This document shows positions 29,601 through 37,296 of a DNA stretch of 38,124 nucleotides, in pieces (position 1 is the stretch's first letter; the number at the start of each line of letters is the position of its first letter). The translations under genes and the position numbers were made by a program. Source of the DNA: Alphaproteobacteria bacterium (GTDB lineage Bacteria > Pseudomonadota > Alphaproteobacteria > Micavibrionales > UBA2020). Location: the NCBI GenBank assembly GCA_030682495.1, contig JAUXOC010000069.1:1-38124 (forward strand). The letters are read 5' to 3'. The notes beneath the pieces were generated by a model. That model worked only from the letters and a program-made list of their open reading frames with translations. It ran no database searches and was not told the origin of the DNA.

Positions 29601-32570
29601 TATTACCGCGCCATCGCCACCATCGAGGATACACAAAAACGTGCGCATAGCAGCACGCAATACCTGTGGGTGGCAGGGCGTGACTATGTGATGTGGCATA
29701 ATGAAAGCGATGTGCTGCTGCCCATCGTGCCGGAAAAAGCCGAATATAACGTCGGCGATACCGCGCGCTATCTGGTGAAAAATCCCTGGCCGGGCGCAGA
29801 GGCTCTGGTGACGGTGGAACGCTACGGCGTCATCGACAGCTTTACCATGAAACTGGAAGGCAGCACGCCGGTCATCGAAATTCCCGTCAAGCCGGATTAC
29901 CTGCCGGGCTTTTATCTGTCTATCGTCGTGACCTCGCCGCGCGCGGCAGAGGCGCCGATTGAAGGCGGCGTTGATCTGGGTAAACCGTCTTTCCGCATGG
30001 GCTATGTCACTGTGCCGGTCAAAGATCCACATAAACAAATGGTGGTCAGCATCAAAACCGATGCCGAAGTCTATCGTCCGCGCGACAAGGTGACGGTGAC
30101 GCTCAACGCCCAGCCGAAACACCCGGAGGGGCGCGAGCCGGTGGAAATCGCCGTGGCGGTGCTGGACGAAGCGGTGTTCGATCTGATTGCAGGCGGTGCG
30201 AAAGCCTATGACCCCTATAGCGGTTTTTACAAACTTGAAGGCCTCGACCTTAAAAACTACAACCTGCTGACGCGCCTGATCGGCCGCCAGAAGTTCGAGA
30301 AAAAAGGCGCCAATCCGGGCGGCGATGGCGGGTCTGATTTCGCCATGCGCGATTTGTTTAAATTCGTCGCCTATTGGAATCCTGCCCTGCATGCCGACAG
30401 CAATGGCAATGCCAGCTTTACGTTTGATCTGCCGGATAATCTGACAGGCTGGCGTGTGCTGGCCATGGCGGTGACGCCAACGGATCGCCTCGGCTTGGGG
30501 CAGGGGACATTCAAGGTCAACCGCCCGACCGAGGTGCGCCCTGTCATGCCCAATCAGGTGACGGAGCGCGACAGCTTCAAGGCCGGATTCAGCGTGATGA
30601 ACCGCACGGACAAAGCGCGCACGCTTGATGTGAATATCTCCGTCGAGGGGCCGGTCGATACGGCGCAAACTCCCGCCAAAATAACGCAGCAGGTAACGCT
30701 GGAGCCTTATAAACGCACCACAGTTTATATGCCCGTGCAAACGGCGGCCTTGCCGGAGACATCGGCGCAGGAGAAGGGCGAGCTGGTCTTTACCATCCGC
30801 GCGCAAGATGCGCTGGATGCAGACGGCATGGTGCACCGCATGCCGGTCGGCAAGATGCGGTCGCTTGAAACTGCCGCCAGCTATGGCACGACAACCGGAG
30901 ACAAGGCCAGCGAAAGCATTCTTTTCCCCGAAGGCATCTATCCCGATGTCGGCGGCGTGAGCGTGGTGCTGGCACCCAGCGTCATTGCCCCGGTCGAGGG
31001 CGCGTTCAAATACATGCGCGATTACCCCTATCTGTGCTGGGAGCAAATCCTCAGCAAGGGTGTCATGGCAGCGCATTACCTGAACCTCAAATCCTATATG
31101 CCCGACAGCCTGACATGGGAGGGCAGTGATAAACTGCCGCAAACGACGCTCGACAGTGCGGCATCGTTTCAGGCGCCGAATGGCGGTATGAGCTATTTCA
31201 TCGCGCGCGATGAATATGTCAGCCCCTATCTCAGCGCCTATACCGCGCTGGCTTTTAACTGGATGCGCGCATCCGGCCACAAAGTGCCCGAAGCGGTCGA
31301 GAAGAAACTGCACGGTTACCTGCAAAATTTCCTGCGCAATGATACGGCGCCGGGGTTTTATACCGAAGGCATGAGATCGACCGTCCGCGCCGTGGCGCTG
31401 GCGGCACTATCCGCGCATGAAAAGGTGACGCTGGACGATATGCAGCGCTATCGCCCGCATGTGAAGGGGATGAGTTTGTTCGGTAAGGCACATTACATGC
31501 GTGCCGCGCTGAATTTCAAAGAAGGCGGCGATCTGGCGGCAGAAACAGCGAAAGATATTCTGTCCTATGCCAACCAGACCGGCGGAAAATTCATGTTCAG
31601 CGAGGAACTGGATGATAGCTATCGCCGCATTCTGGCCACGCCGCTGCGCGATAACTGCGCGATCCTTGATGCCTTTACGGTTTATGCCGGACGCGAAGAG
31701 GGGCATAAGCTGGCCGGCGATATGCCGTTCAAGCTTGTGCGCACCATCACCCAGACCCGTAAAAACCGCGACCATTGGGAGAACACACAGGAAAACATGT
31801 TCTGCATGAATGCCCTGACGTCCTATAGTCGCGTCTACGAAAAAGATCCGGTAGCGATGGAGGTGACAGCGAAGCTCGATGGTGCCACTTTTGGCGCAGC
31901 GGCTTTCACCGACCTGCGTGATGCGCCGGTAACGCTGGCGCGCGGTATGCAGGGCGATGACGCGGGCCACAAAACAACGCTGGATATTGAACGCAGCGGT
32001 AGCGGGCGGCTTTATTATGCCGCGCGTTTGCAATATGCGCCGAAATCGGATTTCAGCAAACCTGTCAATTCCGGCATCGAAATCCGCCGCGAATACAGCG
32101 TGGAGCGGGACGGTGCATGGCAACTGCTGAAACCCGAAGACAGCGTCAAACGCGGCGAGATTGTACGGGCGGATATTTACCTGTCGCTGCCTGCGGCGCG
32201 TAATTTCGTGGTCGTCGACGATCCGCTGCCGGGCGGGCTTGAATCCGTCAACCGCGATCTGGCGACGGCTTCGACTGTCGATGCGGCCAAGGGCGAACAG
32301 CCCATGGCAGGCGGCGCGTGGTGGTTCAAATTCCGCGATTGGGTATCGTACGGCGTATCCCGCTGGAGTTTCTATCACAAAGAACTCCGCCATGACCGCG
32401 CGGTATTCTATTCCGACTATCTGCCCGCCGGTAACTATCATCTGAGCTATACCGCGCAGGCGATTGCGGAGGGGGCTTTTGTGCATATGCCGGTGCATGC
32501 CGAAGAAATGTACGACCCCGATGTCTACGGCAAAGGGGTAAGGGGCAGGCTGGATGTGGCGGCGCCTTAA
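26691..32570 (+). CDS. Bacterial alpha-2-macroglobulin (thioester type)
   Basis: A 1959-aa periplasmic protease trap. The signal peptide MRNFSLVLIAAFFVFAAGAAQA is cleaved before QESG; there is no lipobox Cys, unlike E. coli YfhM. Macroglobulin-like beta domains make up the N-terminal half. The family core block appears at about 1215-1290 (AYWNPALHADSNGNASFTFDLPDNLTGWRVLAMAVT...). The thioester motif CWEQ is C1449-Q1452 within YPYLCWEQILSKG. The helical thioester domain follows and a C-terminal receptor-like beta domain ends the protein. CxEQ places it in the thioester-forming type, which covalently captures attacking proteases. ATG 26691 has CGAGG 8 nt upstream. It overlaps pbpC by 17 nt, the classic partner. 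It is about 300 residues longer than YfhM. Confidence 0.95.
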   Translation: MRNFSLVLIAAFFVFAAGAAQAQESGVSQPLEITRITPEGADVPAGRQIVITFNRAVVPLGRMERSAEEIPVSITPALDCEWRWINPSSLACQLGEQTAMKQSTAYKLTVNPGITAEDAATIAAPFEHSFITQRADVRHSWFQTWRSPATPVIRVTFNQPVTLKSAEKALSFEAGGKNTKIKLSVPEYAHDPIEKNGVIYHRVLIAEPAKELPLDTSVTLKLSAGLISSEGDAPAIAARDVTVFDTFPAFSFVGLRCSDNSDAEINIAPGQKSDAKCNPMAPVALRFSVPVMRGQVKQHVTFNPAFGAAAAADDVWGDLSDEYSRLGRAHQKGQTYDVFLPQGLKAVQVYTVSLGEIKRGFWARIGAWFRSLFGKTAPATALQDEFGRALPQGFMTAFATDNRRPNFELIHNTAVLERQTDSDVPLYVTNLQKTIFNFRGVTSAGMKDGQKHETALPDVRNIQYAIPFGVREALGGKSGAVFGHLSTEPDVPNKSPYERKLFAQVTPWQVHVKIGHFSSLVWVTDMASGAPVEGAKVTFYRDALSSMSVPTNDNTLANARTDARGLARLSGTETIDPMLELARGYGDDTPRVFVRVDKGEDMALLPAAWEFGIDIWRASNESIYAESRRKFGHIRAWGATAQGIYRAGDTIDYKIYVRNENDRTLEPAPRTGYKLEIVDPMDNVVSTTEDVRLNNFGSFAGQYTVAANAPVGWYKFRLSGEFSPEQKSLNEYQRGHYTWTPINVLVSDFTPAPFRAATSLNGDLFADGQDVTVQSTARLHSGGPYTDANARVTAMLEPRGFTPKNPATAGFYFAASEDEQARQLYQTTAPLNAQGDLESVFKIEANNVVYGRLTVETAVQDDRGKYIASQAQADFVGRDRFVGVRGTQWVYNAKTEAKIEYIVADPRGDITEGVPVKVQIEKQVTKSAKVKGAGNAYLTQYSVEWEVAAACEGVSAKGAETCAFTPDSAGYYRAIATIEDTQKRAHSSTQYLWVAGRDYVMWHNESDVLLPIVPEKAEYNVGDTARYLVKNPWPGAEALVTVERYGVIDSFTMKLEGSTPVIEIPVKPDYLPGFYLSIVVTSPRAAEAPIEGGVDLGKPSFRMGYVTVPVKDPHKQMVVSIKTDAEVYRPRDKVTVTLNAQPKHPEGREPVEIAVAVLDEAVFDLIAGGAKAYDPYSGFYKLEGLDLKNYNLLTRLIGRQKFEKKGANPGGDGGSDFAMRDLFKFVAYWNPALHADSNGNASFTFDLPDNLTGWRVLAMAVTPTDRLGLGQGTFKVNRPTEVRPVMPNQVTERDSFKAGFSVMNRTDKARTLDVNISVEGPVDTAQTPAKITQQVTLEPYKRTTVYMPVQTAALPETSAQEKGELVFTIRAQDALDADGMVHRMPVGKMRSLETAASYGTTTGDKASESILFPEGIYPDVGGVSVVLAPSVIAPVEGAFKYMRDYPYLCWEQILSKGVMAAHYLNLKSYMPDSLTWEGSDKLPQTTLDSAASFQAPNGGMSYFIARDEYVSPYLSAYTALAFNWMRASGHKVPEAVEKKLHGYLQNFLRNDTAPGFYTEGMRSTVRAVALAALSAHEKVTLDDMQRYRPHVKGMSLFGKAHYMRAALNFKEGGDLAAETAKDILSYANQTGGKFMFSEELDDSYRRILATPLRDNCAILDAFTVYAGREEGHKLAGDMPFKLVRTITQTRKNRDHWENTQENMFCMNALTSYSRVYEKDPVAMEVTAKLDGATFGAAAFTDLRDAPVTLARGMQGDDAGHKTTLDIERSGSGRLYYAARLQYAPKSDFSKPVNSGIEIRREYSVERDGAWQLLKPEDSVKRGEIVRADIYLSLPAARNFVVVDDPLPGGLESVNRDLATASTVDAAKGEQPMAGGAWWFKFRDWVSYGVSRWSFYHKELRHDRAVFYSDYLPAGNYHLSYTAQAIAEGAFVHMPVHAEEMYDPDVYGKGVRGRLDVAAP

Positions 32571-34743
32571 GTTCCTTAAATACGCGCTCGCCCTGCCGCT
32601 GCTGCTCGCGGCGGGGTTTGCGCTGGCCACGTTTCTGGCGCTAAACCCTGCCGAAGAAACATGGCGGCAAGCAGTGCGCGAAGCTGGCGTGCCGCGCGTG
32701 ACCGACCGCGGCGGCCAACCGCTCACGGCCAGTTATCATACTCGCTGGAACACCGCCGACCGCCGCGCCCTGCACGATATGCCGGATCTGCTGGTGCAGG
32801 CGTTTTTGCTCTCCGAAGACAAGCGCTTTTACACGCATGGCGGTATCGACTGGCGCGCACGAGGCAGCGCGCTTTGGCAAAACATGCGTGCGCGCGGCAC
32901 GGTGCGTGGTGCCAGCACCATCACCGAACAGGTCGTGCGCCAGCTGCACCCGCGCCCGCGCACACTCTGGTCGAAATGGGTCGAAGGCTTCGAGGCCGCA
33001 CGGCTGGAGCGGCATTTTAGCAAACCGCAAATTCTCGAATTTTACCTCAACCAAGTGCCCTATGCTTCGGGGCGGCGCGGGGTGGCGCAGGCGGCACGTT
33101 ACTATTTCAACCGCGATGTCGATACGCTGACGACCAAGGAAACGCTGGCGCTGGCCGTTCTGGTGCGCGCACCCAGCAGCTATGATCTTTACCGCGATCC
33201 GGCGCGGATTGATGGCGCTATTCTGCGTCTGGCGCGGCAGCTGCAGGCGGCGGGCACGCTGGATGACGCCGCCCTTGCACATCTCTTGGCGCAGGCGTTT
33301 GAACTGCAAAAACCGTCTTTGCCCGTCGATGCGGCGCATCTGGTGTCATATCTGCGCCGTCAGCCGGCGGCAGGCAGCGACGAAGACCTGCGCAGCACGA
33401 TTGATGCGGGGCTGCAGGCACGGGTGCAAAAAATCATCGATGACCGCATGCGCACGCTGAAGTCAAAAAATATTTATAATGCCGCCGCACTGGTGGCCGA
33501 TCATCAAACCGGCGAGGTTTTGGCTTGGGTCGTTGCAGGCGCGGGAAACGAACAGGCGCCTGGCGGGCAGATTGATGCCGTGACCGTGCCGCGCCAGCCG
33601 GGCTCTGCGCTCAAACCGTTTTTATATGCCGCCGCGCTTGATCGTGGCTGGACGGCCAGCACGATGATTGACGATAGCCCCTATGCGGGCGCTGTCGGCG
33701 CGGGGCTGCACCGTTTCCGCAATTACAGCAATACGTTTTACGGGCGCATGACGCTGCGCGAAGCGCTCGGTAATTCGCTGAACATTCCGGCGGTCAGAAC
33801 CATTCACCATGTCGGCGTCAAAAACTATCTGCAAACGCTGCACCGGCTGGGATTTCAGAGCCTCGGCCGCGCAGCGGAAATTTACGACGATGGTCTTGCG
33901 CTCGGCAATGGCGAGGTGACGCTGCTGGAACTGGTCTCCGGCTATGCGGCGCTGGCGGCGGGCGGCGTGCAAAACCCGCTGCATGTCATCATCGACGATC
34001 CGGCCCCGCGCGAACGGGACCGTATTTACAGCGAAGCCGCTGCAACGCTTGTCGGCAATATCCTGTCCGACCCGCATGCGCGGCGGCTTGAATTCGGCGC
34101 GGGCAGCGTGCTCAATTTTCCGCTTCAAACAGCGGTGAAAACCGGCACATCGACCGATTACCGCGATGCATGGGCGGTCGGCTATAACGACAGATATGTG
34201 GCAGGTATCTGGATGGGGAACCTCGACCACAAACCAACGGATGGCGTCACGGGTGGCACGGGGCCGGCACTGGCGCTCCGCAGTATTTTCAGCGAACTGA
34301 ACCGTGGCCGCGTGACGGAAAAACTCAAGATCAGCCCGCATCTGACCTTGCGCGATGTCTGCATCGAAGACAGCCGCGATCCTATGCGCTGCCATATGCG
34401 CAGCGAATGGTTTATGCCGCATGCCGCTGCGGAGGATGACAACGCCCCGCCGCACATCACGGCAAAGCCGCGTTTTGATATTGTGCAGCCGACCGAAGGT
34501 CTGCACATGGCCATCGACCCGCGCGTGCCGATGGATATGCAGCACTTCGCCTTTCGCCTGTCAGGGCTGGCTGCAGGGCAGGCAGTGGAATGGATTTTAA
34601 ATGGCGAGAGTCTGGGTGCGGCCTCGGCTTCGTCCTCGCACCTCTGGATGCTCCGGCGCGGGCAACATAAATTGCAGGCGCGTGTGGTGGCAGAAGGGGC
34701 GGAGATATATGCCTCGCCCGAAATCTCCTACATCGTCAAATAA
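32554..34743 (+). CDS. pbpC: Penicillin-binding protein 1C
   Basis: A 729-aa bifunctional peptidoglycan synthase, anchored by one N-terminal helix (8-30). Glycosyltransferase domain: SEDKRFYTHGGIDW (E88 catalytic), GASTITEQVVRQL, LEFYLNQVPYASGRRGVAQAA. Transpeptidase domain: active-site Ser in SALK (351-354), SLN (408-410) and KTGT (529-532). The C-terminal BiPBP_C beta domain ends the protein (about 640-729). PBP1C together with alpha-2-macroglobulin is thought to repair wall breaches while the trap blocks invading proteases. It starts inside the end of the macroglobulin gene at ATG 32554 with AGGGG upstream, so translation is coupled. All catalytic motifs are intact. Confidence 0.95.
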   Translation: MWRRLKFLKYALALPLLLAAGFALATFLALNPAEETWRQAVREAGVPRVTDRGGQPLTASYHTRWNTADRRALHDMPDLLVQAFLLSEDKRFYTHGGIDWRARGSALWQNMRARGTVRGASTITEQVVRQLHPRPRTLWSKWVEGFEAARLERHFSKPQILEFYLNQVPYASGRRGVAQAARYYFNRDVDTLTTKETLALAVLVRAPSSYDLYRDPARIDGAILRLARQLQAAGTLDDAALAHLLAQAFELQKPSLPVDAAHLVSYLRRQPAAGSDEDLRSTIDAGLQARVQKIIDDRMRTLKSKNIYNAAALVADHQTGEVLAWVVAGAGNEQAPGGQIDAVTVPRQPGSALKPFLYAAALDRGWTASTMIDDSPYAGAVGAGLHRFRNYSNTFYGRMTLREALGNSLNIPAVRTIHHVGVKNYLQTLHRLGFQSLGRAAEIYDDGLALGNGEVTLLELVSGYAALAAGGVQNPLHVIIDDPAPRERDRIYSEAAATLVGNILSDPHARRLEFGAGSVLNFPLQTAVKTGTSTDYRDAWAVGYNDRYVAGIWMGNLDHKPTDGVTGGTGPALALRSIFSELNRGRVTEKLKISPHLTLRDVCIEDSRDPMRCHMRSEWFMPHAAAEDDNAPPHITAKPRFDIVQPTEGLHMAIDPRVPMDMQHFAFRLSGLAAGQAVEWILNGESLGAASASSSHLWMLRRGQHKLQARVVAEGAEIYASPEISYIVK

Positions 34744-34762
34744 TCTGGGAAATAGATTTTGC

Positions 34763-34790
34763 TTGCGAATCTGATTTAATCGGGTATTAA
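34763..34790 (+). promoter_or_regulatory. Probable promoter of the fusion-protein operon
   Basis: TTGCGA (34763-34768), a 16-bp spacer and TATTAA (34785-34790). The -10 lies inside the first operator copy, so a bound repressor would block it. The next ATG with a good ribosome site is at 34842. Confidence 0.5.
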
Positions 34791-34825
34791 ATACCCTCAT
34801 TGGGGTAAAAAATACCCGATTAAAT
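34774..34825. promoter_or_regulatory. Tandem operator in a 15-bp inverted repeat
   Basis: ATTTAATCGGGTATT (34774-34788) and AATACCCGATTAAAT (34811-34825) are perfect inverted arms. Inside are two copies of GGGTA-N5-TACCC at 34782-34796 and 34803-34817. Their centres are 21 bp apart, two helical turns, so both would face the same side of DNA. This is the layout expected for cooperative binding by a dimeric HTH repressor. The adjacent gene starts with such an HTH domain. Confidence 0.8.
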
Positions 34826-34841
34826 GAAACGGAGATTCGCC

Positions 34842-36329
34842 ATGTCCAAAACGCCCGTCGCTACCGAGCCTGAAAAATCTGCCATCGAAGCCTCTGCCCT
34901 GCGCGCATGGCGCAACCGTATGGGCTGGTCGCGCGACGAAGCGGCGGCGCAGCTGAACCTCAAGCGCGATACCTACAAGAAGCTGGAAAACGGCCAGCGC
35001 CCCATTACGGCGCGGCTGGCGGGCGAGATTGAACGGCTGGAAAAACTCGGTGCGGGGAGGGTGCAGCCGCCCGTGGCCGATACGCGCGCAGCCATTCATG
35101 TGGTGGGCGGCGGCACGATTGTGCATGTGCGCAACCATCTGGCACTGGCTGCGCCGGCTTATGGATCAACTGCGCGGGAAATTGCGGGTATTTGCACGCG
35201 GCTTGGCCAGAGCGCCCGTTTGACGCTGACCCGCATGGCAGATGTATCATCGCCCTACGAAACCAACGAAGATATGGCGCTACTGGCGGAAGAGATCGTG
35301 GCCAATCCGCATACCAAAATCGTCTTCTGGAATCCGGCGATCTGTGATTTTAAAGGCGAAATTGGCGATGTGGCTGCGGGACGCAAGGCGCAGCGTTTGA
35401 AAACCGCCGAGGGGCAGACGATGATGGCGCTGACACCGGCAGATAAAATCGTCTCCGGCATCCGGCGCGAGCGCAAGGATATTTTCCTCGTCGCCTTTAA
35501 AACCACCACAGGCGCGACGGAAGATGAAATGTATCTGGCGGGTCTGAAACTGATGAAAGGCGCGCATATCAACCTTGTGCTGGTCAACGATGTGGTCACG
35601 CGCATGAACATGGTCGTCTGCCCAGAAGAAGCGCGATACCATGTGACATCCGAACGTGTCGAAGCACTGGAAGGATTGGTCGATATGGCGCTGATGCGCG
35701 CCCGCGCGACCTTCACCCGTTCGACCGTCGTCGAAGGATCGGAAGGTGTGACGTGGACGTCGGATATGATTAGCGATAACTTGCGCGCCGTGGTCGAGCA
35801 TTGCATCACCCGCGGTGCCTATAAACCCGTTAAAACCCGCACCCGAGGCGAAGTGACGGCAGGGCATTTCGCGGTGCGCGGACCGGACGGAAAAATCATC
35901 ACATCGCGCCGCTGGTCGAATTTCAACCAGTTGAAACAAAACGGTATGGTCTTGATTGAACCCAAAGGCCGCGACCGCGTGATGGCCTATGGCGGCAAAC
36001 CTTCGGTGGGCGGGCAGAGCCAGCGGATTATTTTCGAAGATCATCCGGATCTGGACAATATCGTGCATTTCCATTGCCCGCTGAAACCGGATGCGCCGGA
36101 TAAAATTCCGCTGCGCGACCAGCGTCCGTACGAATGCGGCAGCCACGAATGCGGCAAAAACACATCCGACGGCCTGCGCGAAATTGAAGACGGTATCTGG
36201 GCGGTGATGCTCGACCAGCACGGGCCGAATATTGTGTATCGCAGCGATGTGCCAGCCGCGCGGGTGATTGATGTGATCGAACGCAATTTCGATCTGGACG
36301 ACAAAACCGGCGGACATGTGGACGGTTGA
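34842..36329 (+). CDS. XRE-HTH / CoaB-like / class II aldolase-like fusion protein
   Basis: A 495-aa protein that appears to join three domains. 17-68: Cro/CI-type HTH (LRAWRNRMGWSRDEAAAQLNLKRDTYKKLENGQ). About 84-285: a domain resembling phosphopantothenoylcysteine synthetase (DFP/CoaB), with VFWNPAICDFKGEIG, LTPADKIVSGIRRERKDIFLVAFKTTTGATEDEM and LVLVNDVV (N249, D250), positions that bind nucleotide in CoaB. About 308-485: a class II aldolase/adducin-like fold with IVHFHCP (H409, H411) and LDQHGP (H460) as the likely metal ligands. ATG 34842 has GGAG 8 nt upstream; the in-frame ATG 34824 lies within the operator. The next gene overlaps its stop by 1 nt. The HTH and aldolase calls are firm; the CoaB-like call is by motif and moderate. 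Confidence 0.75.
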   Translation: MSKTPVATEPEKSAIEASALRAWRNRMGWSRDEAAAQLNLKRDTYKKLENGQRPITARLAGEIERLEKLGAGRVQPPVADTRAAIHVVGGGTIVHVRNHLALAAPAYGSTAREIAGICTRLGQSARLTLTRMADVSSPYETNEDMALLAEEIVANPHTKIVFWNPAICDFKGEIGDVAAGRKAQRLKTAEGQTMMALTPADKIVSGIRRERKDIFLVAFKTTTGATEDEMYLAGLKLMKGAHINLVLVNDVVTRMNMVVCPEEARYHVTSERVEALEGLVDMALMRARATFTRSTVVEGSEGVTWTSDMISDNLRAVVEHCITRGAYKPVKTRTRGEVTAGHFAVRGPDGKIITSRRWSNFNQLKQNGMVLIEPKGRDRVMAYGGKPSVGGQSQRIIFEDHPDLDNIVHFHCPLKPDAPDKIPLRDQRPYECGSHECGKNTSDGLREIEDGIWAVMLDQHGPNIVYRSDVPAARVIDVIERNFDLDDKTGGHVDG

Positions 36330-36868
36330 TGATGACAGCGGTCTGGAAAAATCCTCTGCCCTTGCGTCTGGTTTTGTCGGATGACAGCGAGTCTTTTCGC
36401 GATATGCCGCCGGATGCCACGGCTTTGCCGCTGGCGCCGCATCCGGGGGCGTATGGCGTGCAGCGGCAAAATCATGTGCATGAGGGAGTTGATCTTTATT
36501 GCCCAGCCAGCACACCGGTGCAGGCGGTAGAAGCGGGGGAGGTTGTCGCCATCATCCCTTTTACCGGTGCACAGGCGGGGTCGGATTGGTGGGAAGATAC
36601 CGATGCTGTACTGGTCGAAGGCGATAGCGGCGTTGTGGTTTACGGCGAAATCGCACCTACCTGCCATCTGGGGCAACAGGTGGCCGCGGGCGATACGATT
36701 GGTCATGTCGTCACGGTTTTGAAAAAAGACAAAGGCCGCCCCATGGCGATGCTGCATCTTGAGCTGCACGCACAGGGCACACGCGATGCGCCCGAATGGC
36801 CGTCGCTTGAGGCCAAACCCGAAACCTTGCGCGACCCCACGCCCTATTTGCGAGGACTGGCAGAGTGA
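36329..36868 (+). CDS. M23-fold protein, catalytic His replaced
   Basis: A 179-aa protein of the M23 (LytM/peptidase) fold. The first zinc motif is present (HVHEGVDLYCP, HxxxD), followed by the beta-hairpin TPVQAVEAGEVVAI. The second motif, normally HxH, reads MLHLELH, so the second His, a zinc ligand, is kept, but the first, catalytic one is Met. Zinc may bind without peptidase activity, as in LytM-domain regulators. There is no signal peptide, which is unusual for a wall-binding protein, so it may work in the cytoplasm or on another substrate. It overlaps the fusion gene by 1 nt (TGATG) and the next gene by 4 nt, so it is clearly co-transcribed with them. Confidence 0.72.
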   Translation: MMTAVWKNPLPLRLVLSDDSESFRDMPPDATALPLAPHPGAYGVQRQNHVHEGVDLYCPASTPVQAVEAGEVVAIIPFTGAQAGSDWWEDTDAVLVEGDSGVVVYGEIAPTCHLGQQVAAGDTIGHVVTVLKKDKGRPMAMLHLELHAQGTRDAPEWPSLEAKPETLRDPTPYLRGLAE

Positions 36869-37218
36869 AGCAGCGCGCTTTTATCAAAGCCGGCGATGTG
36901 ATTATCCCCATCGCCGCCGTAGAGCGGGTGGATATCGCACGCATCGAACAGGACGGCACGGTCGATATTGTGCATAGCGGCGGACAGCGCATGACCGCGC
37001 GTGATTTTGATGCCTTCGAGGCCGTGATGCTGTTGCACCCTGCCGCACTGGAGGGACGGCGGCTGCGCTGGGTGAAAAACGCCTGGGCGTTTCACAATCT
37101 GGTCGCGCATCCGCTGATGCAGGTGATGGTCTGGCTCGGCTTCAAACGCGCCGCCATCCGTCTGCACGACATGACCGTGCCCAAACCACTGGGGCTGCGG
37201 GTATCCAGACCCTCCTGA
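36865..37218 (+). CDS. Small conserved-looking protein of unknown function
   Basis: A 117-aa protein starting at GTG 36865, overlapping the previous stop (GTGA). The first half looks beta-rich and soluble (RAFIKAGDVIIPIAAVERVDIARIEQDGTVDIVHSG). The second half has a compact WAFHNLVAHPLMQVMVWLGFKRAAIRLHDMTVPKPLG block, with an amphipathic or membrane-touching helix (LVAHPLMQVMVWLGF) and ordered His/Asp residues. The FHNLVAHPL type of motif occurs in small uncharacterised phage and bacterial proteins, but I cannot name a family. Last gene of the three-gene operon. Confidence 0.65.
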   Translation: MKQRAFIKAGDVIIPIAAVERVDIARIEQDGTVDIVHSGGQRMTARDFDAFEAVMLLHPAALEGRRLRWVKNAWAFHNLVAHPLMQVMVWLGFKRAAIRLHDMTVPKPLGLRVSRPS

Positions 37219-37296
37219 CGTTATAAAATTGCCATAAATTAAGCCTTGAAAGGCGGCGGATCGCTTGCGCCCTGCGGCGTTCTGGGGCAGACTCAT

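Noticed and set aside
28500-31325. 941-codon open frame on the minus strand inside the alpha-2-macroglobulin gene
   Set aside because: It is antisense to a gene with clear family motifs, has an amino-acid make-up rich in H/R/Q typical of a GC-rich shadow frame, and shows no recognisable domain or ribosome site.
31407-32726. 439-codon antisense open frame across the macroglobulin/pbpC junction
   Set aside because: Shadow of two well-supported genes; no motif, and composition typical of a complementary frame.
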